This document shows positions 36,387 through 45,345 of a DNA stretch of 64,000 nt, in pieces (position 1 is the first letter of the stretch; each line of letters begins with the position of its first letter). The position numbers and the translations under genes were made by a program. The notes below the pieces were generated by a model. That model saw nothing but the letters and a program-made list of their open reading frames with translations. It had not been told where the DNA came from and ran no database searches. The DNA is from Fundicoccus_A sp052115865 (GTDB lineage: Bacteria > Bacillota > Bacilli > Lactobacillales > Aerococcaceae): contig NZ_JBQKME010000001.1 of the NCBI RefSeq assembly GCF_052115865.1, positions 248,001 to 312,000 of the forward strand. Direction: 5' to 3'.

Positions 36387-37298
36387 GTGGAACTTAATAA
36401 AATGTTAAATGAATATCGAAATGGTACTAAGGCAAATCATCCAAAAAGGATTAAATTTGAAGGAGTTGATGAAGAAAAAGATATTTATAATATCAGCGCA
36501 CCTTTTGTAATTAATGATGAGACATATTTATTAGGAAGAGTAGAAAGTAGAGATAGTGAGTCCTCAGAAATTTTTGCTTTCAAAAAAGAAAATGATATTT
36601 ATGTAAAAGATAACAACTTTACAACTCTTGCACTACAAGATCCATTTGTAACTTTTATCGATGGGCAAATTGTAGTAGGTGGTGTTGAAACACAACCGAA
36701 AGAAGATAAACCTAATGAACTTGATTGGTGGACAGTCTTTTACGCAGGAAATGATTTATTCGATTTAAAACGGATTTTTGCAGGTCCAAAAGGTATGAAA
36801 GACTTAAGATTAAAGCAATTGGAAGATGAAAGAATTCTTGTTTTAACACGACCTCAAGGTGAAAAAGGTGGAAGAGGTAAAATCGGAGCTGCTATTATTG
36901 ATAGCTTAAATGATTTAACCGTTGAACTCATTGAAGAAACACCGTTACTTAAACAAAATTTTCAATTTGAAGAATGGGGTGGTGCCAATGATGTGTATTT
37001 AGTAGATGCTGACCATGTAGGAGTTTTAGGACATATTGCGAACTTTGATAATGAGGGCAATAGACACTATTATCCAATGACATTTTTACTAGACATAAAT
37101 ACACTTGATATCTCAAATCCTAAAATAATAGCAGAAAGATCTGATTTTTTAAGCGGACCAAGTAAACGACCAGATTTAATTGATGTTGTATTTAGTGGAG
37201 GAATTGATTTTTCAAGTGGAAGTAATATAGCGACTCTTTATTGTGGAATTAGCGATGCAGATGCTCAATCCATAGAAATTCCACACCCTTTTCAATAA
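36387..37298 (+). CDS. DUF1861 protein (beta-mannoside phosphorylase-like)
   Basis: A roughly 303-residue beta-propeller-type protein of the DUF1861 family (PF08950). It shows RVESRDSESSEIFAF, ALQDPFVTFIDGQIVVGGVE, FAGPKGMKDLRLKQLEDERI and GGANDVYLVDADHVGVLGHI. The family is related to GH130, and its Leishmania relatives (CAZy GT108, as I recall) make and phosphorolyse beta-1,2-mannan. GTG 36387 was chosen because GAGGG lies 5 bases upstream; ATG 36375 lacks an RBS. With a GH130 enzyme and a phosphohexomutase in the same cluster, a beta-mannoside phosphorylase role is plausible. The acceptor and linkage are unknown. Confidence 0.7.
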   Translation: MELNKMLNEYRNGTKANHPKRIKFEGVDEEKDIYNISAPFVINDETYLLGRVESRDSESSEIFAFKKENDIYVKDNNFTTLALQDPFVTFIDGQIVVGGVETQPKEDKPNELDWWTVFYAGNDLFDLKRIFAGPKGMKDLRLKQLEDERILVLTRPQGEKGGRGKIGAAIIDSLNDLTVELIEETPLLKQNFQFEEWGGANDVYLVDADHVGVLGHIANFDNEGNRHYYPMTFLLDINTLDISNPKIIAERSDFLSGPSKRPDLIDVVFSGGIDFSSGSNIATLYCGISDADAQSIEIPHPFQ

Positions 37299-37361
37299 AT
37301 ATCGCTGAGAATTAATTTAAAACTGAATAGTTGAAAACGATATGGAAAGAGTTGGTGGAAA

Positions 37362-39062
37362 ATGAGTTGGAAAGAAAAAATGCAAAGTTGGATGAAAAGC
37401 GATTCAGTTGAAAAATTTCTTAAGGAAGAATTGCAAGAACTAAATGAAAATCAACAATATGAAGCATTTTATCGGTATCTTGAATTTGGAACAGGTGGTA
37501 TGCGAGGAGTCATTGGTGTTGGAACAAATAGAATCAATAGTGTCATGATTCGACGTGTTTCATATGCATTAGCCCAACATATCATTAACTTTAACGGACA
37601 AGCAAGTGGTGTCGTTATATCTTATGATAATCGTCATTTTTCCAAAGAATTTGCAGATATTGCAGCAAGTGTTTTAACAGCAAATGGTATTAATGTATAT
37701 TTATCAGACTTTAATCGCCCGACTCCGATTGTTTCATTAATGGTACGTGAACTAAAAGCAGCTGCTGGGATAATGATTACAGCTAGTCATAATCCTTCAC
37801 AGTACAATGGCTTTAAAGTATACGGCAGTGACGGCTGTCAAATAACATTAGATTATGCGGAAGAACTAAATAAATTATTAGATAAAATTCAAAATGAAGA
37901 ATTATTGACATTTGAAATGAATCCGCGTTACCTCAATATGTTGAGTACTGAAGTCGATGATATTTATCTGGAAAAGTTAAAGCAAGTTACTGTTGACAAA
38001 GATCTTATACGTAAAAAAGGTTCAGAAATTAAGATACTTTACACACCATTACACGGAACAGGTCAAAAACTTGTTGAAAAAGGGCTAAAAGAACTCGGTT
38101 TTTCTAATAGCCAGCTTGTTGAAAGCCAAGCTGATTATGATAGTGATTTTTCAACAGTTGCTTATCCTAATCCAGAAGAACAAGCTTCATTTGAAAAAGC
38201 AATTAATTATACACAGCAATTTGATGCCCATATTATTTTAGCAACTGATCCTGATGCAGATCGTGTCGGAGTAGCTGTAAAAGTGAACAATAAGTATGAA
38301 TTATTGAATGGAAATCAAATAGGCATATTAATACTAGACTATTTAAGTCAACAAAAAAAGAATATTTCTGGTCAACATGTAATAAAAACAATCGTTTCAA
38401 GTGATCTAGCAAATAAAATTGCCGAAAAAAATCAATTAATTTTGAATGAAACCTTAACAGGATTTAAGTTTATTGGTGAAAAAATAGCTGAGATAGAAGC
38501 AAGAAACGAAACGTTCTTATTCGGTTTTGAGGAAAGCTTTGGGTACTTAATTCAACCTTATGTTAGGGATAAAGATGCTATACAGGCATCTATCATTATA
38601 AGTGAAATGGCTTTGTTCTACTTGCAAAATGGTATGACACTTTTCGATCGTTTAGAGGAAATTTATCAAGAATTTGGTTACTATAAAGAACAACTTATTA
38701 CACAATCATTCGTTGGTTCTAAAGGAATGAATGAAATGTCTCTAATGATAGATGAGTTACGTTCTAATTACCCATTAAAGATAGGTTCACAAAATGTTCA
38801 TAAGATTGAAGATTATCTAAAAGGTGAAGCGTATGATGTTGCTAGAAAAAAAACTAGTCAATTATCTCTGCCAAAGTCCAATGTTCTAAAATTCTTTTTA
38901 GAAGATGGGTCTTGGATCGTTATCCGACCTTCGGGAACTGAACCAAAATGTAAGATTTATTTATCTGTTTTTGATCAAGAAAAAGCTGAAGTTATCAATA
39001 AAGCAGATAGTTTACAACAAGAATTTTTAGGTATACTAGAAAAAATAAAAAATAATTTTTAG
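37362..39062 (+). CDS. Phosphoglucomutase/phosphomannomutase (alpha-D-phosphohexomutase)
   Basis: A 566-residue enzyme of the PgcA group. The N-terminus has GTGGMRGVIGVGTNR; the phosphoserine loop is ITASHNPSQYNGFKVYG (around residue 145); the metal loop is ATDPDADRVG; the sugar loop is FGFEESFGY; the C-terminal phosphate site is IRPSGTEPKCKIY. It interconverts hexose-1-phosphate and hexose-6-phosphate in the cytoplasm. In this operon it would turn Man-1-P (from phosphorolysis) into Man-6-P for glycolysis. A gap of 63 bases before it contains TGAAAACGATATGG (37334-37347), a weak cre-like sequence. Confidence 0.9.
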   Translation: MSWKEKMQSWMKSDSVEKFLKEELQELNENQQYEAFYRYLEFGTGGMRGVIGVGTNRINSVMIRRVSYALAQHIINFNGQASGVVISYDNRHFSKEFADIAASVLTANGINVYLSDFNRPTPIVSLMVRELKAAAGIMITASHNPSQYNGFKVYGSDGCQITLDYAEELNKLLDKIQNEELLTFEMNPRYLNMLSTEVDDIYLEKLKQVTVDKDLIRKKGSEIKILYTPLHGTGQKLVEKGLKELGFSNSQLVESQADYDSDFSTVAYPNPEEQASFEKAINYTQQFDAHIILATDPDADRVGVAVKVNNKYELLNGNQIGILILDYLSQQKKNISGQHVIKTIVSSDLANKIAEKNQLILNETLTGFKFIGEKIAEIEARNETFLFGFEESFGYLIQPYVRDKDAIQASIIISEMALFYLQNGMTLFDRLEEIYQEFGYYKEQLITQSFVGSKGMNEMSLMIDELRSNYPLKIGSQNVHKIEDYLKGEAYDVARKKTSQLSLPKSNVLKFFLEDGSWIVIRPSGTEPKCKIYLSVFDQEKAEVINKADSLQQEFLGILEKIKNNF

Positions 39063-39073
39063 GAGAATTCATC

Positions 39074-39637
39074 ATGAAAAAAATTAACAAAGTAGTGTTT
39101 TCTTTATTAGTCTTATTAGGTTTTTTTGCATCAACTTCAACTAGTGCTTTTGCTCAAGAAACTAACAGAGAACGATTCATCTATGATTTTACAGCAGAAG
39201 ATGTTGCAAATTGGGTACCAATGGAAACACCAGGCGGTGGTCAAGGTACGGTAGAATTGGGTGACGGTGCTGCGATTATCCGTGCTAAAGAAGTTGATGG
39301 CTGGGGTGGCATTCAATCAGATATGATTGAAATTGACTTAAGTAGAAATCCGTTGTTATTTATTCGAGTTAAAGAAAATGGAGATGGCTTCAAATGGGGT
39401 GCTAAATTTGTACCTAGTGTTCCAGAGATTGAAGAACACGAATGGGGTATGTATTTAGTAGAAGACAATAATTTTAAATGGAATAACTATGCAGTTGTTG
39501 ATATTAAAGATAAGTTAGGCGAACCATTTATTAATCTTTATGGTGAAGAATTAGAAGGTGTCATTTGGATTTTTGCTTCTGGTAATCCAGAGGCATCTGT
39601 AGAAATCTCTGAAGTGAAAGTAATGTACTTGGACTAG
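39074..39637 (+). CDS. Small secreted protein, probable carbohydrate-binding beta-sandwich
   Basis: A 187-residue protein with a clear signal peptide (cleaved after AFA, about residue 27), followed by about 160 residues rich in beta strands and Trp/Gly: ANWVPMETPGGGQGTVELGD, VDGWGGIQSDMIEIDLS, LLFIRVKENGDGFKWGAKFV, ending VEISEVKVMYLD. The pattern is that of a galactose-binding-like or CBM-type jelly roll. I do not recognise a named family. It has no lipobox, LPxTG or membrane anchor, so it is likely released. It precedes a secreted enzyme-like protein by only 4 bases and may help it bind polysaccharide. Confidence 0.6.
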   Translation: MKKINKVVFSLLVLLGFFASTSTSAFAQETNRERFIYDFTAEDVANWVPMETPGGGQGTVELGDGAAIIRAKEVDGWGGIQSDMIEIDLSRNPLLFIRVKENGDGFKWGAKFVPSVPEIEEHEWGMYLVEDNNFKWNNYAVVDIKDKLGEPFINLYGEELEGVIWIFASGNPEASVEISEVKVMYLD

Positions 39638-39641
39638 TCTC

Positions 39642-41579
39642 ATGAAGATTAAGTTTTTAAGTATACTAAGCACCATATTATTAATTTTTCAGTTGACCTC
39701 AAAAAATATCTTGGCTGTGTCTAATCAAGAATCTGAAAGGTTAAGTAAATCGATAGCTAGAATAGAACAATATGAATCCAATTTTCCAGATAATTACGAA
39801 TTAATTAACTGGACTGAAAAGGCGTTGGGCTTTGATGAACTGGTATTCAACTATGATGCTGAGGGTGATTTTTTACCACTTATTTGGGAGGATACTACTC
39901 ATTCTAGTTTTGGGATTCCAGCCTATGTTGGTGATGGGAGAATGCATCAAGATGGGAATCAAGAAGCAGTAACAAACATTGCTGCTGTTTTAAGTGCAAG
40001 TTTAAATGGAATTGATAAATCTGAGTATGTATCTCAATTAACAGCATTTTATAGTGAAGAGGAACAAATAATTCTCAACAACCCTACTGGTTCAAGTGAA
40101 TCAACATCCATGTGGTACCTATTATATCCGACAATATTGTATGCACATGTTAGTGACTTGTATCCTGAAAATACAGAGATACGCGATACACTTTTAAATA
40201 CAATTGATAGTTGGTATAAAGCTTACGAAATTATGTATAACAATGGTGATCCTAGTTTTGATTATACTGGTTTTAATTTTAATAGCATGGAGCCATATAA
40301 AAATGATGTCTGGACAGAACCAGATAGTGCCGTTGGAATTGGTCTAATAATGTACTATGGTTATCAATTGACCAATGATGAGAAGTACATTGAAGCAGCA
40401 ATTAATTGTATGGACTTCATTGAATCCTATTTCGGAAGCTCTCTATATGAAGCTCTTATGTATTTCGGACCTTATCTAGCCAGTCAATTAAATATTTATC
40501 ATGGAACGGACTATGATTTATTAGAATTATTCAATGATAATTTTAATGCTTCATCGATACCTCGTGGAGGTTGGGGATCTGTTGTTGGTAAGTGGGGTGA
40601 TTATCCTGTTAATGGCTTATTTGGTAGTGATACGGATGGTGGTGGCTATGTATTTGCAATGAATACTTTTGCTGCATCAGGCGCTATTTTACCAACAGCT
40701 CAATATGATGCACGCTACGCTAGATCATTAGGTATTTGGGCTTTAAATCTAATTAGTAATTCCCGATTTTATTTTTCTGAAAATGTAACTGAAGAAAATC
40801 AATCTCTTTCAATGATTAGTGATAAATTTGAGATAAAAGATGAAATAAAACAATTCGTCCCATATGAAGGAATTAGAAAAAATGGACAAGGGAAAACACC
40901 TTGGGTCGGTGGAGATCCGTTAGTCTATGACTGGGCTCAAACAGACTTTTCTTTATACAGCGGAGCGCATATTGGTATTCTTTCGTCAATGATAAACGAA
41001 ACAAATGTAGAAGGGGTATTGAGTTTAGAGTTGACTAAAACTCAATTTTATAAAGAAAAGATTTTTAAATCATTTTTACTTTATAATCCTTATGATGAAA
41101 ACGTGACGGTTGTGTATGAAAAAGTGTCAAATGAACAAGTTGATTTGTTCGATTCAGTGACGAATGAAATTGTAGCAGAGAATATTAATGATACTGTTGA
41201 ATTAGTTATTCCAAAAGATAGTGCTTTGGTTATTACTGAAATTCCTACTCAATCAGAGATAATTGAAAGAGAAGGGCATTTGTATATTGATGATATATAT
41301 TTATCAAGTAAATTAATTAGTTTAAATGACATTAATTATAGTAATAATGAAAAAGTGGAAGGTTCAATTTCTATTGTTCCTGAGATTGCTACTAATTATG
41401 ACTATGAGATTGAAGCCATTGATATTACAATTGATGACGTTACAAATAGTTTTATAAATGTTGATGACATTGTTATAGATACTAATGATTTTGAACCTGG
41501 AACTAAAAGAGTTCAAATTGAAGTTAAAACTACTGATGGTCGTATTGATATAATAACTCGTCGTTTACGTTTTAATTGA
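39642..41579 (+). CDS. Secreted (alpha/alpha) toroid protein, putative glycoside hydrolase
   Basis: A 645-residue exported protein with a signal peptide (cleaved after ILA, about residue 25). Residues 30-440 alternate helices and loops rich in Trp, Tyr, Asp and Glu: LPLIWEDTTHSSFGIPAYVG, TSMWYLLYPTILYAHVSDLY, NDVWTEPDSAVGIGLIMYYG, SDTDGGGYVFAMN and YDWAQTDFSLYSGAHIGIL. This is the look of a six-hairpin glycosidase fold. The last 200 residues are beta-rich. No family was recognised and the catalytic acids cannot be assigned. No wall anchor is seen. Operon context suggests that it acts on an external (manno)glycan and feeds the importer. Confidence 0.55.
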   Translation: MKIKFLSILSTILLIFQLTSKNILAVSNQESERLSKSIARIEQYESNFPDNYELINWTEKALGFDELVFNYDAEGDFLPLIWEDTTHSSFGIPAYVGDGRMHQDGNQEAVTNIAAVLSASLNGIDKSEYVSQLTAFYSEEEQIILNNPTGSSESTSMWYLLYPTILYAHVSDLYPENTEIRDTLLNTIDSWYKAYEIMYNNGDPSFDYTGFNFNSMEPYKNDVWTEPDSAVGIGLIMYYGYQLTNDEKYIEAAINCMDFIESYFGSSLYEALMYFGPYLASQLNIYHGTDYDLLELFNDNFNASSIPRGGWGSVVGKWGDYPVNGLFGSDTDGGGYVFAMNTFAASGAILPTAQYDARYARSLGIWALNLISNSRFYFSENVTEENQSLSMISDKFEIKDEIKQFVPYEGIRKNGQGKTPWVGGDPLVYDWAQTDFSLYSGAHIGILSSMINETNVEGVLSLELTKTQFYKEKIFKSFLLYNPYDENVTVVYEKVSNEQVDLFDSVTNEIVAENINDTVELVIPKDSALVITEIPTQSEIIEREGHLYIDDIYLSSKLISLNDINYSNNEKVEGSISIVPEIATNYDYEIEAIDITIDDVTNSFINVDDIVIDTNDFEPGTKRVQIEVKTTDGRIDIITRRLRFN

Positions 41580-41590
41580 TATAGTATTAG

Positions 41591-41640
41591 CACCTTACTA
41601 AATAAGGCATTACTTTTTAGTAAGGTGTATTTATTTTAAA
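41591..41640 (+). terminator. Hairpin before the GH130 gene
   Basis: CACCTTACTAAA (41591-41602) pairs with TTTAGTAAGGTG (41616-41627); TATTTATTTT follows. It could end most transcripts before the GH130 gene, or act as an intra-operon attenuator. Confidence 0.65.
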
Positions 41641-41657
41641 TGAATAGGAGATTTAAT

Positions 41658-42734
41658 ATGTTAGTGAAACGCGCTACTCAAAATCCATTAATTGCACCTC
41701 AAGATGTTAAACCTTCACATCCGAAATTACGTGTTGAAGGAGTTTTTAATTGTGGGGTTACCGCATACCAAGGGGAATATCTACTTTTATGTCGGATTGC
41801 TGAATCTGGAATGAGTCAATCAGATGATGAAATATTAATTCCGTTGGTAAGTAATATTGATGGTGAAAATAGAATTGAATTTAAACAATATATTAAGTCT
41901 GAACATCCTGACTTAAATTTTTCGGATTCAAGAAAAGTTTCAACTTTTGGAACACATCCAATGATTGTTAATTTAACTTCTTTATCCCATCTTCGAATTG
42001 CTCGTTCTAAAGATGGAATTAATTTTGAATTAGATGATCAACCAATGGTTGAATTGACTGAAGAAGAATCATGGGGTATGGAAGATCCAAGAGTGACTAA
42101 AATCGATGATACCTATTACATTAACTATACTTCGGTTAATCCAACCGGAGCCGCTACATCTTTAATTAGTACAAAAGATTTTAAGGAATATACGCGCCAC
42201 GGTGTTATTTTTGCACCTGAAAATAAAGATGTTACTATTTTCCCTGAAAAAATAAATGATTACTATGTTTGTTTCAACCGACCAGTACCTAATGCCATTG
42301 GTGGACCAGAAATGTGGATTGCTAAGTCACCAGATTTGATCCATTGGGGTCAACAAGAGCATTTTTATGGACTTGACCTCAGTGACCCAACTCGTTGGGA
42401 TAATGGCCGTGTTGGTGGTGGAGCAGTTCCGATCAAAACAGAACATGGTTGGTTAAAAATTTATCATGCAGCGGATAAACAAGATCGTTACTGTCTTGGT
42501 GCGTTTCTATTAGATTTAAATGATCCATCAAAAATTATAGCAAAAACCAACAAACCGTTTATGGAACCTATCGCTGAATATGAAATCAATGGATTCTTTG
42601 GGAATGTTGTGTTTACTTGTGGAGCACTGTTAGAAGATGGAGTTGTTAAAATATTTTACGGTGCGGCAGATGATAAGATTTGTCGTGCTGATATTGAGTT
42701 AACTACTTTGCTGGATTTTATGGATGAAGTTTAA
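41658..42734 (+). CDS. Glycoside hydrolase family 130 beta-mannoside phosphorylase
   Basis: A 358-residue five-bladed beta-propeller enzyme. Family markers: NPLIAPQDVKPSHPKLRVEG, FNCGVTAYQGEYLLLCRIAE, GMEDPRVTKIDDTYYINYTS (with the catalytic Asp region), WDNGRVGGGAVPI and WLKIYHAADKQDRYCLG. GH130 enzymes cleave beta-mannosidic bonds with phosphate, releasing Man-1-P, in the cytoplasm. Subtype (Man-GlcNAc, Man-Glc or beta-1,2-oligomannan) cannot be set by eye. ATG 41658 has AGGAG 8 bases before it; an in-frame ATG at 41640 has none. Confidence 0.85.
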   Translation: MLVKRATQNPLIAPQDVKPSHPKLRVEGVFNCGVTAYQGEYLLLCRIAESGMSQSDDEILIPLVSNIDGENRIEFKQYIKSEHPDLNFSDSRKVSTFGTHPMIVNLTSLSHLRIARSKDGINFELDDQPMVELTEEESWGMEDPRVTKIDDTYYINYTSVNPTGAATSLISTKDFKEYTRHGVIFAPENKDVTIFPEKINDYYVCFNRPVPNAIGGPEMWIAKSPDLIHWGQQEHFYGLDLSDPTRWDNGRVGGGAVPIKTEHGWLKIYHAADKQDRYCLGAFLLDLNDPSKIIAKTNKPFMEPIAEYEINGFFGNVVFTCGALLEDGVVKIFYGAADDKICRADIELTTLLDFMDEV

Positions 42735-42811
42735 CCTTGATTTGACTGAGTTTGTAAAGTTTAGAAGTGGTTGTGTCGGAAAGTAACAGCGATATTTATT
42801 TAATAGATTAT

Positions 42812-42841
42812 AAAAAGACTCTGCCGAAGCGGAGTCTTTTT
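42812..42841. terminator. Bidirectional terminator
   Basis: AAAAAGACTCTGCCGAAGCGGAGTCTTTTT: a perfect 10-bp GACTC-type stem flanked by A and T runs. It ends the + strand mannoside operon and the - strand dctM relic. Confidence 0.8.
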
Positions 42842-42846
42842 GTATA

Positions 42847-43815
42847 TTAATTAGCGAGCTTTGGTAGCCACATCACTAGTTGTGGCAAGTAGGTAATTAG
42901 GAAAAGAATGGCAATGATGACGAGATAAAATGGAATCATTGGTTTTAACATTTTTTCTACTGTTACTTTGGCGACGCTGGCTCGACGTAAAGGCCTGTAC
43001 CGACTGGTGGCGTGATGGAGCCGACGCCATAGGTTCATGATTGAGGATAAGCCGTTGTGAACAGGATCAACGCCGATTTGGGTGACGATGGGTAAAAAGA
43101 TTTTTGTGAAAATTAAGATGGCTGGAGCCACGTCCATAAACATTCCTACGGTTAATTAGACAATATTTATTAATAGTAAGATTAGGAATGGGTTGTTGGT
43201 TAGGCTTAGTATTCCACTACGGATGACTTGTGGGGTTCTGGCAAAAGCCATCGCAAAGGACATCATGGTACCGGTCATTTTGACTGTTCGGACAATCATT
43301 TTTTGGATATCGCGTCATGTGACTGTTTTGTAGTAGAATAGGGCTAGAAATAGGGCGTAAATCACTGAAACGGCTGAGGCTTCAATGGTTGTAAATAATC
43401 CTGACATGATGCCACGGATGATATTTAAGGTTAGTAATAGACTTGGGATTGAGTCGATTAAGACTTTTGCAACACTTTTACTGGTATCGTGTTCAATGAT
43501 GGGATAATTTCTTTTTCGTGCTAAGAAAATGGCGAGTACGATAATGCCTAGTACCCATAAGAATCCGACGACATAACCACTGAGGAATAAGCTTAAAATG
43601 GACGCACCTCCTGCAATTAATGAATACATATTAAAGGCTGTGTTTGGAGGAATAACCATTGCAGTAGGGGGTGAAGCGATATTAACAGCAACTGCGTATT
43701 CTTTATCGTAACCTGCTTTTACTTGTTGCGGAACGAGAACGCCTGGTATTTTACCGGCAAATAACATAGCAAAGTCGACCTGCTTTTGGGCTGAACTAAA
43801 TACCGCTATACTTGC
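42847..43815 (-). pseudogene. TRAP transporter large permease DctM, decayed
   Basis: Read from 43815 downward: FSSAQKQVDFAMLFAGKIPG, YDKEYAVAVNIASPPTAMVI, then a stop (about 43317), KMIVRTVKMTGTMMSFAMAF, a second stop (about 43158), VGMFMDVAPAILIFTKIFLP, a scrambled stretch after QIGVDPVH caused by paired indels, and ASVAKVTVEKMLKPMIPF to LPKLAN. The segments match the last two-thirds of DctM (TRAP dicarboxylate/sugar-acid transporters). The first third and the DctP/DctQ partners are absent. With the GH105 gene upstream, the lost importer probably carried unsaturated uronate disaccharides or uronates. Confidence 0.75.
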
Positions 43816-43859
43816 TTTTCTCCTTAACTAGAAAATTATTTATTTATTGAGTTATTTAT

Positions 43860-44966
43860 TTAAACGAATGAGACGAGTAATTCTGCGAATGCTAAGACGG
43901 TTAGTGATTGGCCGTAAGGCATGGTTGTTGTGCGGATTTCTTTGTAGAATTCTAAGGTGTCGCCCATGCCTGTTCCTACTGAAACCTTTTGTACAGTGCC
44001 GCTTTCATCGATTTCATTCAGTAGTCCTAGAATGGCTTTTTCAGCTGTCTTTTCATATTTTTTGTCGATATATCTGTGGTGTAGCGATTTTAAAATCCCG
44101 TATGCAAAACCGGCTGTTGCGGATGCTTCTAGGTAAGAGGTCGGGTCATTTAGTAGTGTGTGCCACAAACCGCTTTCATTTTGTAGATTAGCTAATGTGC
44201 TGACCTGTTTGTTCAATGCATCTAAAAGGAATTCTCTTAAAAAATCGCCTTCTTTTAATTCAAGGATATCTATAATTTCTGGAATCGCAATGGTCACCCA
44301 GCAATTTCCACGTGCCCAAAGTGCTTCAGCATAATTATGGTTGCCTTCAAATGTCCAACCGTGGAACCATAAGCCTGTCTTTTTATCAGCGAGATATTTA
44401 ATATGAATTAAAAATTGCTTTTTCGCTTCTTCAATGTAGTGTGGGCGATTAAATAGTTTTCCGATTTTTGCCAGGGGTAAAACGGCCATCAATAAGGTAT
44501 CATCCCACAATTGGTTGGTGTTGGCAGGTCCATATGTCATGTGCTCTAAACCATTTTCTTCCGTTCGAGGCATATCATACATGACCCATTCAGCCCATTG
44601 ATCTAAGTATGGAACGAATCGTTGATCGCCGAACTCTTCATATAAAAATGCCATGGTTAGCAGTGGGGCCATTGTGTTCACGTTTTTTGGTGGGGCACCT
44701 TCTGCTAGGCGTTGCTCAAACCAATCGGTGACAATTTTTAAGGCTTTTTCATCATTGGTTAATTTCCAATATTTGAAAATACCATATAATCCCACACCTT
44801 GAGGCCAATTCCACACTGCCCAACTTTTGTCGTCTACCTTTAATCCATTGAAATCCAGTAAGAACTCTCCACTGTCGTCTTTGATTTCGGTTAGATTATC
44901 CATCATCAAATCAATTGTTTTTAGAATCTCATCACGTTCTACGAACAATTCGTTTTTTATATTCAT
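43860..44966 (-). CDS. Glycoside hydrolase family 105 (unsaturated glucuronyl/rhamnogalacturonyl hydrolase)
   Basis: A 368-residue (alpha/alpha)6 barrel enzyme of the GH88/GH105 type, intracellular (no signal). Seen: WAVWNWPQGVGLYGIFKYWK, NQLWDDTLLMAVLPLAKIGK with the catalytic Asp pair, HGWTFEGNHNYAEALWARGN, ASATAGFAYGILKSLHHRY and TTTMPYGQSLTVLAFAELL. It removes the 4,5-unsaturated uronic acid left by polysaccharide lyases on imported disaccharides. RBS AGGAGG lies before the start at 44966. The DctM relic downstream on the same strand suggests that the original import system is lost, so the supply of substrate is doubtful. Confidence 0.85.
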   Translation of the reverse strand: MNIKNELFVERDEILKTIDLMMDNLTEIKDDSGEFLLDFNGLKVDDKSWAVWNWPQGVGLYGIFKYWKLTNDEKALKIVTDWFEQRLAEGAPPKNVNTMAPLLTMAFLYEEFGDQRFVPYLDQWAEWVMYDMPRTEENGLEHMTYGPANTNQLWDDTLLMAVLPLAKIGKLFNRPHYIEEAKKQFLIHIKYLADKKTGLWFHGWTFEGNHNYAEALWARGNCWVTIAIPEIIDILELKEGDFLREFLLDALNKQVSTLANLQNESGLWHTLLNDPTSYLEASATAGFAYGILKSLHHRYIDKKYEKTAEKAILGLLNEIDESGTVQKVSVGTGMGDTLEFYKEIRTTTMPYGQSLTVLAFAELLVSFV

Positions 44967-44993
44967 TTTTTTCCTCCTGTATTTATATTCTTA

Positions 44994-45035
44994 ATAATAC
45001 GCTTACAGTTTAGCAAAGTATTTATGTGAAAGCAA
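44994..45035 (-). promoter_or_regulatory. Promoter and cre-like site of the GH105 gene
   Basis: On the - strand TTGCTT (45035-45030) and TAAACT (45012-45007) are 17 bases apart. TGTAAGCGTATTAT (45007-44994), directly after the -10, resembles a cre site in its TGTAAGCG half. Consistent with catabolite control. Confidence 0.5.
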
Positions 45036-45345
45036 CATGTTCAAACAATATAAGTAATAAAACAACAATTAATAGCGGTGTTATGTTTGGGTTTCTGTTT
45101 TTTTGTGTACAAAAACAACATAAATGTGGGTGGGTGTGGGGGATGGTGAGTTTAAAGGTTTATTACTTTTCTTTAGTGAATATAAATCTAGGCTGGTAAG
45201 TTAATAAATTAATAAAAAAAAATTATAAGTGATTTTATCAATTGAATTGATATTTTTTGCTTGTAAAACGGGTGAATTTTGAAGGCTTAAAAAATAGATT
45301 TTCCTTCAATATTACAATCGAAAAAATCAGGATAATTAATTTAAT
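45036..45345. other. Intergenic region, nothing recognised
   Basis: AT-rich, about 300 bases, between the GH105 promoter and the AAA relic. A run TGGGTGTGGGGGATGG near 45128 is the only G-rich part. No gene, hairpin or repeat that I can support. Confidence 0.4.

Noticed and set aside
43847..44191. + strand open frame of 114 codons
   Set aside because: It is antisense to the well-supported GH105 gene, and its composition (Arg, Cys and Leu-rich) is that of a shadow frame.
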